Assembly (NCBI GenBank): GCA_905214435.1
Contig: CAJMMA010000038.1
Span: 1 to 18,994 of the forward strand
Length of the DNA: 18,994 bases
Direction of reading: 5' to 3'
Source: an uncultured bacterium
GTDB lineage: Bacteria; Actinomycetota; Coriobacteriia; Coriobacteriales; Coriobacteriaceae
Part shown: in pieces, positions 6,293 to 14,190 of the stretch
Layout: each line of letters opens with the position of its first letter
Numbering within the stretch: the stretch's first letter is position 1
Position numbers and translations under genes: made by a program
The notes under the pieces: model-generated
Database searches by the model: none
What the model saw: the letters and a program-made list of their open reading frames with translations, nothing else
Told to the model about the DNA's origin: nothing

Positions 6293-6865
6293 CTACGGGA
6301 TGTGTACCAGGTCCCTAAAGTAAACATTGCCCGTTTGCTCCTCGATCATCCAAATGTTGAGGTAGATGTCGTTGAGGTCGTTGTTCACATTAAAGTCCGG
6401 GTCGTCGAAGGTGCCTACAAAGGTGAGCATGGCGCGCGTTTCCTCGCCTGCTGCGACCTGCTGGCGCATGCGCACATCGCGGACCACGCCGTTGACGTAG
6501 GCATAGGAGTCCACATCGCCAAACATCATGTCGACACCGGTGTTGTTGGTTACCGTAAAGACGAGCGCGGCGTCGCCGTAGCCGTCGGTGTCCTTGCCCA
6601 CGCAGGTAACATGGACGTTCTCGTCTGCCTCAAGGTCGATAGGGAACTGTTCTTGAGGGTCGGGACCTAAGCCCTGGGGATCGTCGATGTCTTCGTCTAT
6701 TTTGTCGAAGCTTACCGGGGGTTCGGTTTTCTCGATGGCTTTGGTGCTGCCACGATCCGGTTCGCATGTTCCGGTTTTGCTGCTCGTTTTGCCGCAGCCC
6801 ACGAGGGCCAACGAGCACGTTGCGATGGCGAGCGCAGTCATGCAGAGGGTGCCTAGGCGTTTCAT
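6293..6865 (-). CDS. Small secreted lipoprotein with Ig-like domain (FxLYD/DUF5067-like)
   Basis: The 190-residue protein starts with a lipoprotein signal: Lys/Arg at positions 2-3, a hydrophobic stretch, and the lipobox LVGC with Cys24 as the lipidation site. A low-complexity acidic/proline linker covers about residues 25-75. The rest (about 80-190) looks like a single beta-sandwich, with VFTVTNNTGVDMMFGDV and a later extracellular-style strand pattern, similar to the FxLYD, DUF4352 and DUF5067 groups of Gram-positive lipoproteins. GGAGG five bases before the ATG supports the start. It is an isolated leftward gene between housekeeping operons and converges on leuS. The location (membrane-anchored, outside) is well supported; function is unknown. 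Assignment to DUF5067 specifically is from memory. Confidence 0.85.
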   Translation of the reverse strand: MKRLGTLCMTALAIATCSLALVGCGKTSSKTGTCEPDRGSTKAIEKTEPPVSFDKIDEDIDDPQGLGPDPQEQFPIDLEADENVHVTCVGKDTDGYGDAALVFTVTNNTGVDMMFGDVDSYAYVNGVVRDVRMRQQVAAGEETRAMLTFVGTFDDPDFNVNNDLNDIYLNIWMIEEQTGNVYFRDLVHIP

Positions 6866-7127
6866 AGGTGCCTCCTTGCCGTAGAGGATTTGGAAAGGTT
6901 CGTCGTTGCGCGACTTGCTGGCCGGCTTGTTGCGGAATGTCCCTTAGCGTAAGTCTGATCGATAAGGGCTCGGGGAGGAATGCCCTTGGGGTCCGAACAG
7001 ACCTGTGGATTGGGACGCATGGCCCGTTTTGGGACTGTTGAGGGTGCGCCGCATGGGGCTCCTCGGCCAATTGTCCTATTCTTGTGGAGAACCTGTGCGT
7101 ACGCTGACCTGCAGATTCGTACGGTGC
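6866..7127. other. Gene-free region between the lipoprotein and the rimP promoter
   Basis: No convincing gene, RNA gene or terminator is visible. The leftward lipoprotein ribosome binding site is at 6871-6876 and its promoter should be here, but no good hexamer pair was found. A small dyad, CCCTTA (6941-6946) with TAAGGG (6963-6968), is the only clear structure. The open frame running into rimP from 6980 has no recognisable protein character. Confidence 0.5.
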
Positions 7128-7156
7128 TTGCACGTTTGTGCAGGTATTGGTATAGT
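7128..7156 (+). promoter_or_regulatory. Extended -10 promoter of the rimP-nusA-infB operon
   Basis: TTGCAC (7128-7133) and TATAGT (7151-7156) are 17 bp apart and the -10 is preceded by TGG, an extended -10. The -35 overlaps a perfect dyad TGCAC-GTTT-GTGCA (7129-7142), itself inside ACCTGCA (7107-7113) and TGCAGGT (7139-7145). The dyads could form a repressor site. The predicted start near 7163 lies about 70 bp before rimP. Confidence 0.55.
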
Positions 7157-7181
7157 TTGCTTGCAAATGAAGTTGTAATTG

Positions 7182-7215
7182 AAAGAAGTGGGGTTTCGGC
7201 CCCGCTTCTTTTTTG
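7182..7215 (+). terminator. Leader terminator (probable attenuator) upstream of rimP
   Basis: GAAGTGGGG (7185-7193) pairs with CCCCGCTTC (7200-7208) with one G-U pair; flanking A's and T's extend the stem to about 12 bp, and six T's (7209-7214) follow. This is a textbook intrinsic terminator. No gene precedes it on this strand and the operon promoter is only about 50 bp upstream, so it would cut the operon transcript in its leader unless read through. It ends about 8 nt before the rimP ribosome binding site. Control by NusA or another elongation factor is an inference. Confidence 0.7.
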
Positions 7216-7234
7216 TATGGATGGAGGTGCCGCA

Positions 7235-7729
7235 ATGGTCAAGACCAAGACCGAGCAGGCGATCATCGACGCGCTCGAGGCCGTCGCTCCCCAGCACGAT
7301 GTCGACATCGTCGACGTCGAGCTCGTGGGCGCCACCAAGGCCCCCTGCGTGCGCGTGCGTATCGAGGGTGCCGAGGGTCAGAGCCTGTCGCTCAACGACG
7401 TCACGGCCAACACCAAATGGGTCGGCGATGTAATCGAGGAGCTCGACCCCATCTCTTCGAGCTATACGCTCGAGGTGTCGAGCCCGGGCATGGCGCGCCC
7501 GCTGCGCCGTCCGCGCGACTTTGCCCGCTTTGTGGGCGAGAATTGTGAGCTCACCTCCACCGCCACCGAGGGCCGTCGCAAGTACGCCGGCAAGATTGCC
7601 GCTGCGACCGAGACCGACGTGACCCTCGAGCTCGAGGACGGCGAGTCCGTCACCCTCGATTTCTCTGATGTTAAAAAGTGCAAGTTGAAGCCCACCTACG
7701 ACTTCAAGCCCGCGAAGGAAGGAAAGTAA
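7235..7729 (+). CDS. rimP: Ribosome maturation factor RimP
   Basis: RimP helps assemble the 30S subunit. The 164-residue protein has the family's N-terminal alpha/beta domain (VDIVDVELVGA...VRVRIEG), the signature around SLNDVTANTKW...LEVSSPGMARPLR near residues 50-90, and the C-terminal SH3-like barrel (YAGKIAAATETDVTLELEDG). The ATG at 7235 is preceded by GGAGG with a 7-nt spacer; an in-frame ATG at 7217 lies too close to the terminator T-run to be preferred. It is the first gene of the long operon, one base before nusA, as in most bacteria. Confidence 0.95.
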   Translation: MVKTKTEQAIIDALEAVAPQHDVDIVDVELVGATKAPCVRVRIEGAEGQSLSLNDVTANTKWVGDVIEELDPISSSYTLEVSSPGMARPLRRPRDFARFVGENCELTSTATEGRRKYAGKIAAATETDVTLELEDGESVTLDFSDVKKCKLKPTYDFKPAKEGK

Positions 7730-7730
7730 G

Positions 7731-8978
7731 ATGGCAGCATCCGACATGATGTCAGCCCTGATGGAGCTTTGCCAGGAGAAGCACATCGACCAGCTCTACC
7801 TGATCGACCGCCTGGAGCAGTCGCTCGCCAAGAGCTATGCCGAGATCCTGCATCTTGAGTGGGGCGCCAAGGTGACCATCGACCGCACCACCGGCAAGAT
7901 CTACGTCTACCGCCTGGAGCCGATCGACGATTCCATGGACGAGGAGGGCAACTTCACCGAGTTCGAGGAGATCGACGTCACCCCCAAGAACACGAGCCGC
8001 ATCGCCGCCCAGCACGCCAAGGCCGAGATCAACGCCATCGTGCGCAATTCCGCCCGCGAGCAGATCTACGAGGAGTTCTCCGGCCGCATCGGTGACCTCA
8101 TCAGCGGCACCGTGCTGCAGTCCACGCCCGACTTCACGATCGTCAAGATTCGCGAGGGCGTCGAGGCCGAGCTGCCGCACTTCGATCAGCGCCGTTACGA
8201 GAACGAGCGCAACGAGCGCCCGATGGGTGAGCGCTACCTGCACAACCAGCATATCAAGGCCGTAATCATCGACGTTCGCGACCCCAACTCCAACCTGCAG
8301 CCGGTTCGTGGCGAGCACAGCCGTCCGCCGATTGTCATCTCCCGTACCCACCCCGAGCTCATGCGTCGTCTGTTTGAGCAGGAGGTGCCCGAGATCTATG
8401 AGGGCACCGTCCAGATCAAGTCGATCGCCCGCGAGCCCGGCCAGCGCTCCAAGGTCGCCGTCCACTCGCTTGACGACCGTCTGGATCCCGTGGGTGCCTG
8501 CGTCGGCCCCAAGGGCAGCCGTGTTCGCGCTGTCGTGGGCGAGCTCCGTGGCGAGCGCGTCGACGTCATCCTGTGGGATGCCGATCCTGCCGTCTACGTC
8601 GCCAACGCCCTGTCGCCCGCTAAGGTCACCCGCGTCCTCATCGACGAGGAGAAGGCCTACGCCGGCGTCATCGTGCCCGATGACCAGCTGTCCCTCGCCA
8701 TCGGCAAGGAGGGCCAGAACGCCCGCCTCGCCGCGCGCCTGACCGGCTGGCACATTGACATCAAGTCCGAGACGCTTGCCGCTGACATCCTCAAGAACGT
8801 TCCCGTTCACGAGGAGCCCGCCGCCGACCTGATCGGTGACGAGGAGGACGAGGACGTCCGTCGCTGCGAGTACGTGTCCGAGGACGGCATCCAGTGCCGC
8901 AACCAGGCCCGTCCCGGCTCCCGTTTCTGCGGTGTCCACGACACCGACGCCTTCGATGATGCGGAGGACCTGATCTAG
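7731..8978 (+). CDS. nusA: Transcription termination/antitermination factor NusA with Cys/His C-terminal tail
   Basis: NusA binds RNA polymerase and modulates pausing, termination and antitermination. In the 415-residue protein the N-terminal polymerase-binding domain covers about 1-115, the S1 domain about 118-185, KH1 contains GPKG at 259-262 and KH2 contains GKEG at 325-328. After an acidic linker, the last 40 residues hold C379-x9-C389-x10-C400-x2-H403, which looks like a small zinc-binding unit; standard Gram-positive NusA ends after KH2 and E. coli has acidic repeats instead. The start codon follows the rimP stop by one base, with an AAGGAAAG ribosome binding site. The call is secure; zinc binding by the tail is inferred from spacing only. 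Confidence 0.97.
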   Translation: MAASDMMSALMELCQEKHIDQLYLIDRLEQSLAKSYAEILHLEWGAKVTIDRTTGKIYVYRLEPIDDSMDEEGNFTEFEEIDVTPKNTSRIAAQHAKAEINAIVRNSAREQIYEEFSGRIGDLISGTVLQSTPDFTIVKIREGVEAELPHFDQRRYENERNERPMGERYLHNQHIKAVIIDVRDPNSNLQPVRGEHSRPPIVISRTHPELMRRLFEQEVPEIYEGTVQIKSIAREPGQRSKVAVHSLDDRLDPVGACVGPKGSRVRAVVGELRGERVDVILWDADPAVYVANALSPAKVTRVLIDEEKAYAGVIVPDDQLSLAIGKEGQNARLAARLTGWHIDIKSETLAADILKNVPVHEEPAADLIGDEEDEDVRRCEYVSEDGIQCRNQARPGSRFCGVHDTDAFDDAEDLI

Positions 8979-9033
8979 CGCGCGGTCGCGCCGGGCAGGT
9001 CCCAGCGCATACCCCACGCTCGTTCAGTCTCTA

Positions 9034-9048
9034 GGCACCCAAGGTGCC
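9034..9048. repeat. Perfect hairpin between nusA and infB
   Basis: GGCACC (9034-9039) pairs exactly with GGTGCC (9043-9048) around a 3-nt loop, extended by a C-G and a T-A pair across a one-base bulge. It lacks a U-run and sits 21 bp before infB, just ahead of the ribosome binding site (AGGTGA, 9058-9063). It may be an RNA-processing or translation-control hairpin in the longest gap of the operon. Confidence 0.4.
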
Positions 9049-9069
9049 AGAAAGGGTAGGTGAAGTCAT

Positions 9070-11784
9070 ATGGCAAAAGTCCGTGTGTCCACCCTGGCCA
9101 AAGAGTTCGGCATGACCTCCAAGGAACTGATGGGTCATCTCGCCGATATGAAGATTCCCGCTAAGTCCGCTTCCTCCACCTTGGAGGACGCCTATGTCGC
9201 CATGGTCCGCAAGCAGCTCGCCTCGGTGATCGAGGCCCGTGCTCAGGAAGTCGAGGCCGCCAAGCAGGCCGAGGAGCAGGCAGCTGCCGCCGAGGAGGCC
9301 GCTCGCGCTGCCGAGGCCGAGCGCGAGCGCATCGCCGCCGAGAAGGCCCGCGAGGAGGAGCGCCGCCAGTTTGCCGCAGCCCAGGCTGCCGAGGAGGCTG
9401 CCCGCGCCGAGGCCGAGGCCAAGAAGAAGGCCGAGCAGGAGCGCCTTGCTCGCGAGAAGGAGGAGGCTGCTCGCGAGGCCCAGCGCCGCGCCGTTCCCGC
9501 TTCCGACTCCGGTTCGCGCTTCCGTTCGCTGCTCGACCAGATCGCCGCACAGGAGACCGTGCTCAAGGAGAAGAAGGACGCCGAGCAGAAGGCCAAGGCC
9601 GAGCGCGCTGCCGAGCGCGGCAACCGTCGTGGCGGCAACAACGACCGCCGCGGAGGCCGTCGTAACGATCGTAACGCCTCCGACAGCAACTCCGAGCGCA
9701 ACGCCTCCGAGAGCCGTCCGCACAGCCATCGCACCAACGCCAGCAACAACGTCGCTGCCGGCATGGACTTACCCAACCCCGACAAGCAGGGCAAGGGCAA
9801 GAAGCGCAAGGGCGGTCACAACAACGAAGAGGACCACTACAGCCGTATGGCTCGCGAGGCCGAGGAGTACAGTCGCGAGAAGGTACTCGAGGAGGCTCGT
9901 GCTGCCGTCGAGGAGGCCTCTCGCGAGTCCACCGGTCGCCGCAAGAAGCGCAAGGAGAAGCGCGAGCGCGAGGCTGCCAAGGCTCAGGAGGAGCGCAAGA
10001 TTGAGGAGGCATTGGCCCAGGGCGTGAACCCCGAGGAGCTCGACGCCATCAAGGTCTCCCAGGGCGTTACCGTCCAGGAGCTTGCCGAGGCTCTCGACGT
10101 TCCGGCCAACGACATCATCAAGCGCCTGTTCCTGCTGGGTACGCCGCTCACCATGACGCAGTCCATGTCCGACGACCTCGTCGAGCTCGTTGCCGACGAC
10201 CTGGGCCGTCAGATCAAGATCATCACCCCCGAGGAGGAGAACACCTTCTCGTTCTACGACGATCCCGCCGACCTTAAGCCGCGTGCCCCGGTCGTCACCG
10301 TCATGGGCCACGTCGACCACGGCAAGACGAGCCTCCTCGACGCCATCCGTCACACCGGTGTCGCTGCCGGCGAGGCGGGCGGCATTACGCAGGCCATCGG
10401 CGCTTCGCAGGTTATGATCAACGACCGCAAGATCACCTTCATCGATACCCCGGGTCACGCTACCTTTACGGCCATGCGTGCCCGTGGTGCCAAGGTGACC
10501 GACATCGTCATTCTGATCGTGGCTGCCGACGACGGTGTCATGCCTCAGACGGTCGAGTCGATCAACCACGCCAAGGCCGCCGGCGTACCCATCGTCGTCG
10601 CCGTCAACAAGATCGATAAGCCGGGCGCCAACCCCGACCGTGTGCGCCAGGAGCTCACCGAGTACGGCGTCATCCCCGAGGAGTGGGGCGGACAGAACAT
10701 GTTCGTCAACATCTCGGCCAAGCAGAAGATCGGTATCGACGACCTTCTGGAGACCGTGCTGCTCCAGGCAGATGTGCTCGAGCTCAAGGCCAACCCGGAC
10801 ACCTTTGCCTCCGGCAACGTCCTCGAGGCCAAGCTCGACAAGGGCCGCGGCTCGGTCGCTACCGTGCTCGTGACCCGCGGTACCCTGCACGTGGGCGATA
10901 CGCTGGTCGCCGGCCTCACCTACGGCCGCGTCCGCGCCATGCTCGACCCCAAGGGCCGCGCCGTCACCGAGGCTGGTCCCTCCGACGCTGTCGAGATCCT
11001 GGGCCTGCAGTCCGTGCCCAACGCCGGTGACGAGTTCCGCGTGTTCGAGGACGAGCGCGAGGCTCGTGCCCTTGCCGACGAGCGTTCGCTCAAGGCCCGT
11101 ATCGAGGAGCAGAGCCGCGTCAAGCACGTCACGCTCGAGAACCTCTTCGAGACCATTGCCGACGCCGAGGTCAAGGAGCTCAACCTGATCATCAAGGCCG
11201 ACGTCCAGGGTTCCATCGAGGCCCTTCAGGATTCGCTCGACAAGATGGATCAGTCCGAGGTTCGCATCAACACGATCCACTCCGCCGTTGGTGCCATCAA
11301 CGAGACCGACGTCGTCCTGGCCGACGCCTCCAACGCCATCATCATCGGCTTTGGCGTCCGTCCCGACGGTAAGGCCCGCTCCGCCGCCGAGCGTGAGGGC
11401 GTCGAGATCCGTTGCTACGACGTCATCTACAAGTGCCTCGAGGAACTCGACGCTGCCCGTATCGGCATGCTTAAGCCCACCGAGGTCGAGGTCTCCACGG
11501 GTACCGCGACCGTCCTGGACACCTTCAAGGTGCCCAAAGTCGGTATCGCCGCCGGTGTCCGTGTCGAAGAGGGCGAGATCGCCGCGACCGATTCCGTGCG
11601 TCTGGTGCGCGACGGCATCGTGGTCTTCAACGGCAAGATCGCCTCGATGCGCCACTACAAGGACGAGGCCAAGAGCCTCAAGAGCGGTTCCGAGGGCGGC
11701 ATTGGCCTGGAGAACTTCCAGGACATCAAGCCCGGCGACCAGATCGAGGGTTACCGCATCGACCAGGTTGCCCGTACCGAGTAG
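9070..11784 (+). CDS. infB: Translation initiation factor IF-2
   Basis: IF-2 is the GTPase that places initiator tRNA on the 30S subunit and promotes subunit joining. The 904-residue protein begins with an IF2_N helix module (about 1-52). A long Ala/Glu/Arg-rich, probably coiled-coil stretch (about 55-165) and an Asn/Arg/Gly/Ser-rich disordered stretch (about 180-240) follow, then a second IF2_N module (about 325-380). The G domain shows G1 GHVDHGKT at 413-420, DTPGH, NKID and SAK motifs; domains II-IV follow to the C-terminus. The long variable N-terminus is typical of high-GC Gram-positives. It follows nusA by 91 bp with no ylxR or L7Ae-like gene between. Confidence 0.98.
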   Translation: MAKVRVSTLAKEFGMTSKELMGHLADMKIPAKSASSTLEDAYVAMVRKQLASVIEARAQEVEAAKQAEEQAAAAEEAARAAEAERERIAAEKAREEERRQFAAAQAAEEAARAEAEAKKKAEQERLAREKEEAAREAQRRAVPASDSGSRFRSLLDQIAAQETVLKEKKDAEQKAKAERAAERGNRRGGNNDRRGGRRNDRNASDSNSERNASESRPHSHRTNASNNVAAGMDLPNPDKQGKGKKRKGGHNNEEDHYSRMAREAEEYSREKVLEEARAAVEEASRESTGRRKKRKEKREREAAKAQEERKIEEALAQGVNPEELDAIKVSQGVTVQELAEALDVPANDIIKRLFLLGTPLTMTQSMSDDLVELVADDLGRQIKIITPEEENTFSFYDDPADLKPRAPVVTVMGHVDHGKTSLLDAIRHTGVAAGEAGGITQAIGASQVMINDRKITFIDTPGHATFTAMRARGAKVTDIVILIVAADDGVMPQTVESINHAKAAGVPIVVAVNKIDKPGANPDRVRQELTEYGVIPEEWGGQNMFVNISAKQKIGIDDLLETVLLQADVLELKANPDTFASGNVLEAKLDKGRGSVATVLVTRGTLHVGDTLVAGLTYGRVRAMLDPKGRAVTEAGPSDAVEILGLQSVPNAGDEFRVFEDEREARALADERSLKARIEEQSRVKHVTLENLFETIADAEVKELNLIIKADVQGSIEALQDSLDKMDQSEVRINTIHSAVGAINETDVVLADASNAIIIGFGVRPDGKARSAAEREGVEIRCYDVIYKCLEELDAARIGMLKPTEVEVSTGTATVLDTFKVPKVGIAAGVRVEEGEIAATDSVRLVRDGIVVFNGKIASMRHYKDEAKSLKSGSEGGIGLENFQDIKPGDQIEGYRIDQVARTE

Positions 11785-11795
11785 GGGGTAGCGCT

Positions 11796-12206
11796 ATGAA
11801 GCAAACGCAGGCAACCCGCCGTCTGGGCGAGCAGCTTCGCGAGAAGCTTGGTTATATCCTGCTCTTTGAGGTTTCCGATCCGCGTCTCGACCTGGTTACT
11901 TTGACCGCGGTCGAGGTCGCGGTGGACCGTTCGTTCGCGCGTGTGTACGTGTCGTGCGATGCGAGCCGCTACGACGAGGTCATGGAGGCGCTCGCTAGCG
12001 CCAAGGGCCGTATTCGCAGCCTGTTGGCTCGCTCGCTCGATTGGCGTGTTACGCCCGAGCTCGATTTTCGCATCGATCGCTCGACCGATGAGGCCGAGCG
12101 CATCACGCGTGCGCTGGAAAACGTTCCCGCCACGCTTGCGATCGAAAAGGACGAGGACGGCTATCCGATAGCGGATGCCGCCCAGGAGGCAGCTTTAGAT
12201 GACTAA
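11796..12206 (+). CDS. rbfA: 30S ribosome-binding factor RbfA
   Basis: RbfA binds late 30S precursors and is needed for 16S rRNA maturation. The 136-residue protein has the KH-like fold pattern: an N-terminal helix (RRLGEQLREKLGYIL), VSDPRLDLVTLTAVEVAVDRSFARVYV near residues 27-53, and the C-terminal LDFRIDRS strand. The ATG follows a G-rich ribosome binding site (GGGGG) 11 bp after infB. Length and order (infB-rbfA) are normal for the family. Its last 8 bases overlap the next gene, indicating translational coupling. Confidence 0.95.
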   Translation: MKQTQATRRLGEQLREKLGYILLFEVSDPRLDLVTLTAVEVAVDRSFARVYVSCDASRYDEVMEALASAKGRIRSLLARSLDWRVTPELDFRIDRSTDEAERITRALENVPATLAIEKDEDGYPIADAAQEAALDD

Positions 12207-13242
12207 TTCCGCCGACCTCGCCTCGTGCGAGTCTGCAGATATTCAGCGGCGCATCCTCGAGCTCATCGAGGGTGCGTCCTCCATTGCGATTTCGGGACAT
12301 ACTTCTCCCGATGGCGATGCCTTGGGCTCCGTGTTGGGTCTGGGCCTTTCGCTCATGAAGTTTTTTCCCAACAAGGACATTGCGCTGCTGTTGGCAGACG
12401 ATGACCCGGTTCCGCGTATCTACCGCTTTATGGAAGGCTCCGATCGCCTGGTGCCGGCATCTGCGTACACCGGCAATCCTGACCTGTTCATCTCGGTGGA
12501 CGTACCGGTCGTAGAGCGCCTGAACAACTCCGCCGAGGTGCTTCGTCGCTCCAAGCATGTGGTGTGCTTCGATCACCATCCGGCGCGCGAGGAGTTTGCC
12601 GAGCTCAGCCTGAGGCGCGTCGAAGCTGCAGCCTGCGCCATGATCATCGACCGCTTCTTGGACAATTGCGGCATTGTCGCACGTGATGGCGTTGCGACCT
12701 GCCTGCTGTGTGGCTTGGTTACCGATACCGGCCGTTTTCAGTATCAAAATGCCGATGCAGCCGCGTTCCATGCAGCCTCGCGTCTGGTTGCCCACGGTGC
12801 CGATCCGGCGCGTGTGGCACTCGAGGTTTACCAGAGCATGCGCGTTGAGTTTTTGCACCTCAAGTCCATCGTTATGGGCCGCATCAAGACGGTGGCCCAC
12901 GGGCGCGTCGCATATAGCTACGCGTACCAGAGTGACCTTGAGGCCTGCGGTGTCACCTCGGATGAGTGCGACGGTCTGGTTGACGTGGTGCGCTCGGTGA
13001 TGGGCGTCGAGGTCTGCCTGTTCCTGAAGGGCATTGAGGGCGATACCAAGGTGCGCGGCAACCTGCGCTCCAAGGGTGACCTCAACGTGTCCGAGATCGC
13101 TGCTGCCTTTGGCGGAGGCGGACATCCCGCTGCCGCCGGGTTCTCCAACAACGGAACGATTCTCGAGACGCTCACCGTGGCACTTCCCATGCTGGCCGAA
13201 CTGGTAGGGGAGGATCCCGCTTCGGTGACCGTCGAGCTTTAA
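12199..13242 (+). CDS. nrnA: DHH-family phosphoesterase (NrnA-type oligoribonuclease/pAp phosphatase)
   Basis: NrnA-type enzymes degrade nano-RNAs and often dephosphorylate pAp to AMP. The 347-residue protein has metal-binding motif I as HTSPDGDALGS (His34, Asp38, Asp40), the DHH motif at 125-127 (CFDHHPA), and the DHHA1 substrate loop GGGGHPAAAG starting at 305. AGGAGG nine bases upstream supports the ATG, which lies inside the rbfA end. This gene position between rbfA and truB is common in Actinobacteria and Firmicutes. Whether both activities are present cannot be read from sequence. Confidence 0.93.
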   Translation: MTNSADLASCESADIQRRILELIEGASSIAISGHTSPDGDALGSVLGLGLSLMKFFPNKDIALLLADDDPVPRIYRFMEGSDRLVPASAYTGNPDLFISVDVPVVERLNNSAEVLRRSKHVVCFDHHPAREEFAELSLRRVEAAACAMIIDRFLDNCGIVARDGVATCLLCGLVTDTGRFQYQNADAAAFHAASRLVAHGADPARVALEVYQSMRVEFLHLKSIVMGRIKTVAHGRVAYSYAYQSDLEACGVTSDECDGLVDVVRSVMGVEVCLFLKGIEGDTKVRGNLRSKGDLNVSEIAAAFGGGGHPAAAGFSNNGTILETLTVALPMLAELVGEDPASVTVEL

Positions 13243-13257
13243 CTTTTTGGATGGTAC

Positions 13258-14190
13258 ATGGCTCGTCGTACGCCTTCTCAACTGAATATGCTGCTCGCCG
13301 TCGATAAGCCGATGGGCTGCACGTCCCACGATGTGGTTTCGCAATGCCGGCGCGCCCTCCATGAGCGGCGCGTCGGCCATGCCGGCACGCTCGACCCCAT
13401 GGCATCGGGTGTCATGGTGGTTGGTGTGGGCCAGGCCACCCGTCTGCTGGGCATGCTCACGCTCGATACCAAAAGCTACGTCGCCGACATCTCGTTTGGC
13501 GCCGAGACCAATACCGATGATGCGGAGGGCGAGGCGGTCCGCACGGTGGCTGTTGCCAACGAGCTCCGCGATCCTGCCTATGCCCGTGAGCGCTTGGCCG
13601 CTATGCTGGGTCCGCAGACGCAGGTGCCGCCGGCGTTTTCGGCTATCTCGGTCAATGGCGTTCGCGCCTACAAGTCTGCTCGCGAGGGCAATGCGGTGGA
13701 CCTACCTCCGCGCCCCGTCGAGGTCTATGCCGCCGACCTGATCGCCGTGGGAGGCGAAGGTGATACGTGTGTGTGGACCGTGGCGTTCTCAGTGAGCAAG
13801 GGTACCTATATCCGTGCGCTCGCTCGCGATTTGGGCCGCGCCTGCGAGAGCGCCGCGCACATTTCCGCGCTGCGCCGCACGGCCTCCGGTGTTGTTTCCA
13901 TTGGCGCTTGTCATGCGGTCGAGGAGCTTTCTCCCGAGTCCGCGGCTGGCTTTGCCCTGGATCCCATTGCGGCCCTGGGCGCCACGCGTGTTGACTTGCC
14001 GGGCAATCTTGCCGACGATCTGCTCTGCGGCCGACGCATTCCAGTTGAGCGTGCGCTTGCCGATTTCGATACCTCGAAGTCGCCTTTTGCGTTGGTGCTC
14101 GATGGGGGACTCAAGGCGCTTGCCCGCATTGAGAGTGGCCGCTTTGTCATGGAGCACGTGTTTCCGCAGGCAATCGGCGGTGTTCGATGA
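13258..14190 (+). CDS. truB: tRNA pseudouridine(55) synthase TruB
   Basis: TruB converts U55 of tRNA T-arms to pseudouridine. The 310-residue protein shows the signature HAGTLDPMASG with catalytic Asp46, the preceding LLAVDKPMGCTSHDVV segment, and the KGTYIRALARDLG motif near residue 181. The C-terminal part is typical of the actinobacterial form. Only a weak ribosome binding site (GGAT) precedes the ATG, 15 bp after nrnA, so translation may depend on coupling. Its stop codon overlaps the ribF start (ATGA). Confidence 0.96.
   Translation: MARRTPSQLNMLLAVDKPMGCTSHDVVSQCRRALHERRVGHAGTLDPMASGVMVVGVGQATRLLGMLTLDTKSYVADISFGAETNTDDAEGEAVRTVAVANELRDPAYARERLAAMLGPQTQVPPAFSAISVNGVRAYKSAREGNAVDLPPRPVEVYAADLIAVGGEGDTCVWTVAFSVSKGTYIRALARDLGRACESAAHISALRRTASGVVSIGACHAVEELSPESAAGFALDPIAALGATRVDLPGNLADDLLCGRRIPVERALADFDTSKSPFALVLDGGLKALARIESGRFVMEHVFPQAIGGVR

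Noticed and set aside
6980..7234. In-frame N-terminal extension of rimP by 85 residues
   Set aside because: It runs through the predicted promoter and the leader terminator, has no protein-like character, and the ATG at 7235 has a proper ribosome binding site and matches the family N-terminus.
8979..9069. Missed ylxR-like gene between nusA and infB
   Set aside because: The gap is only 91 bp and no frame in it could encode even a truncated version.
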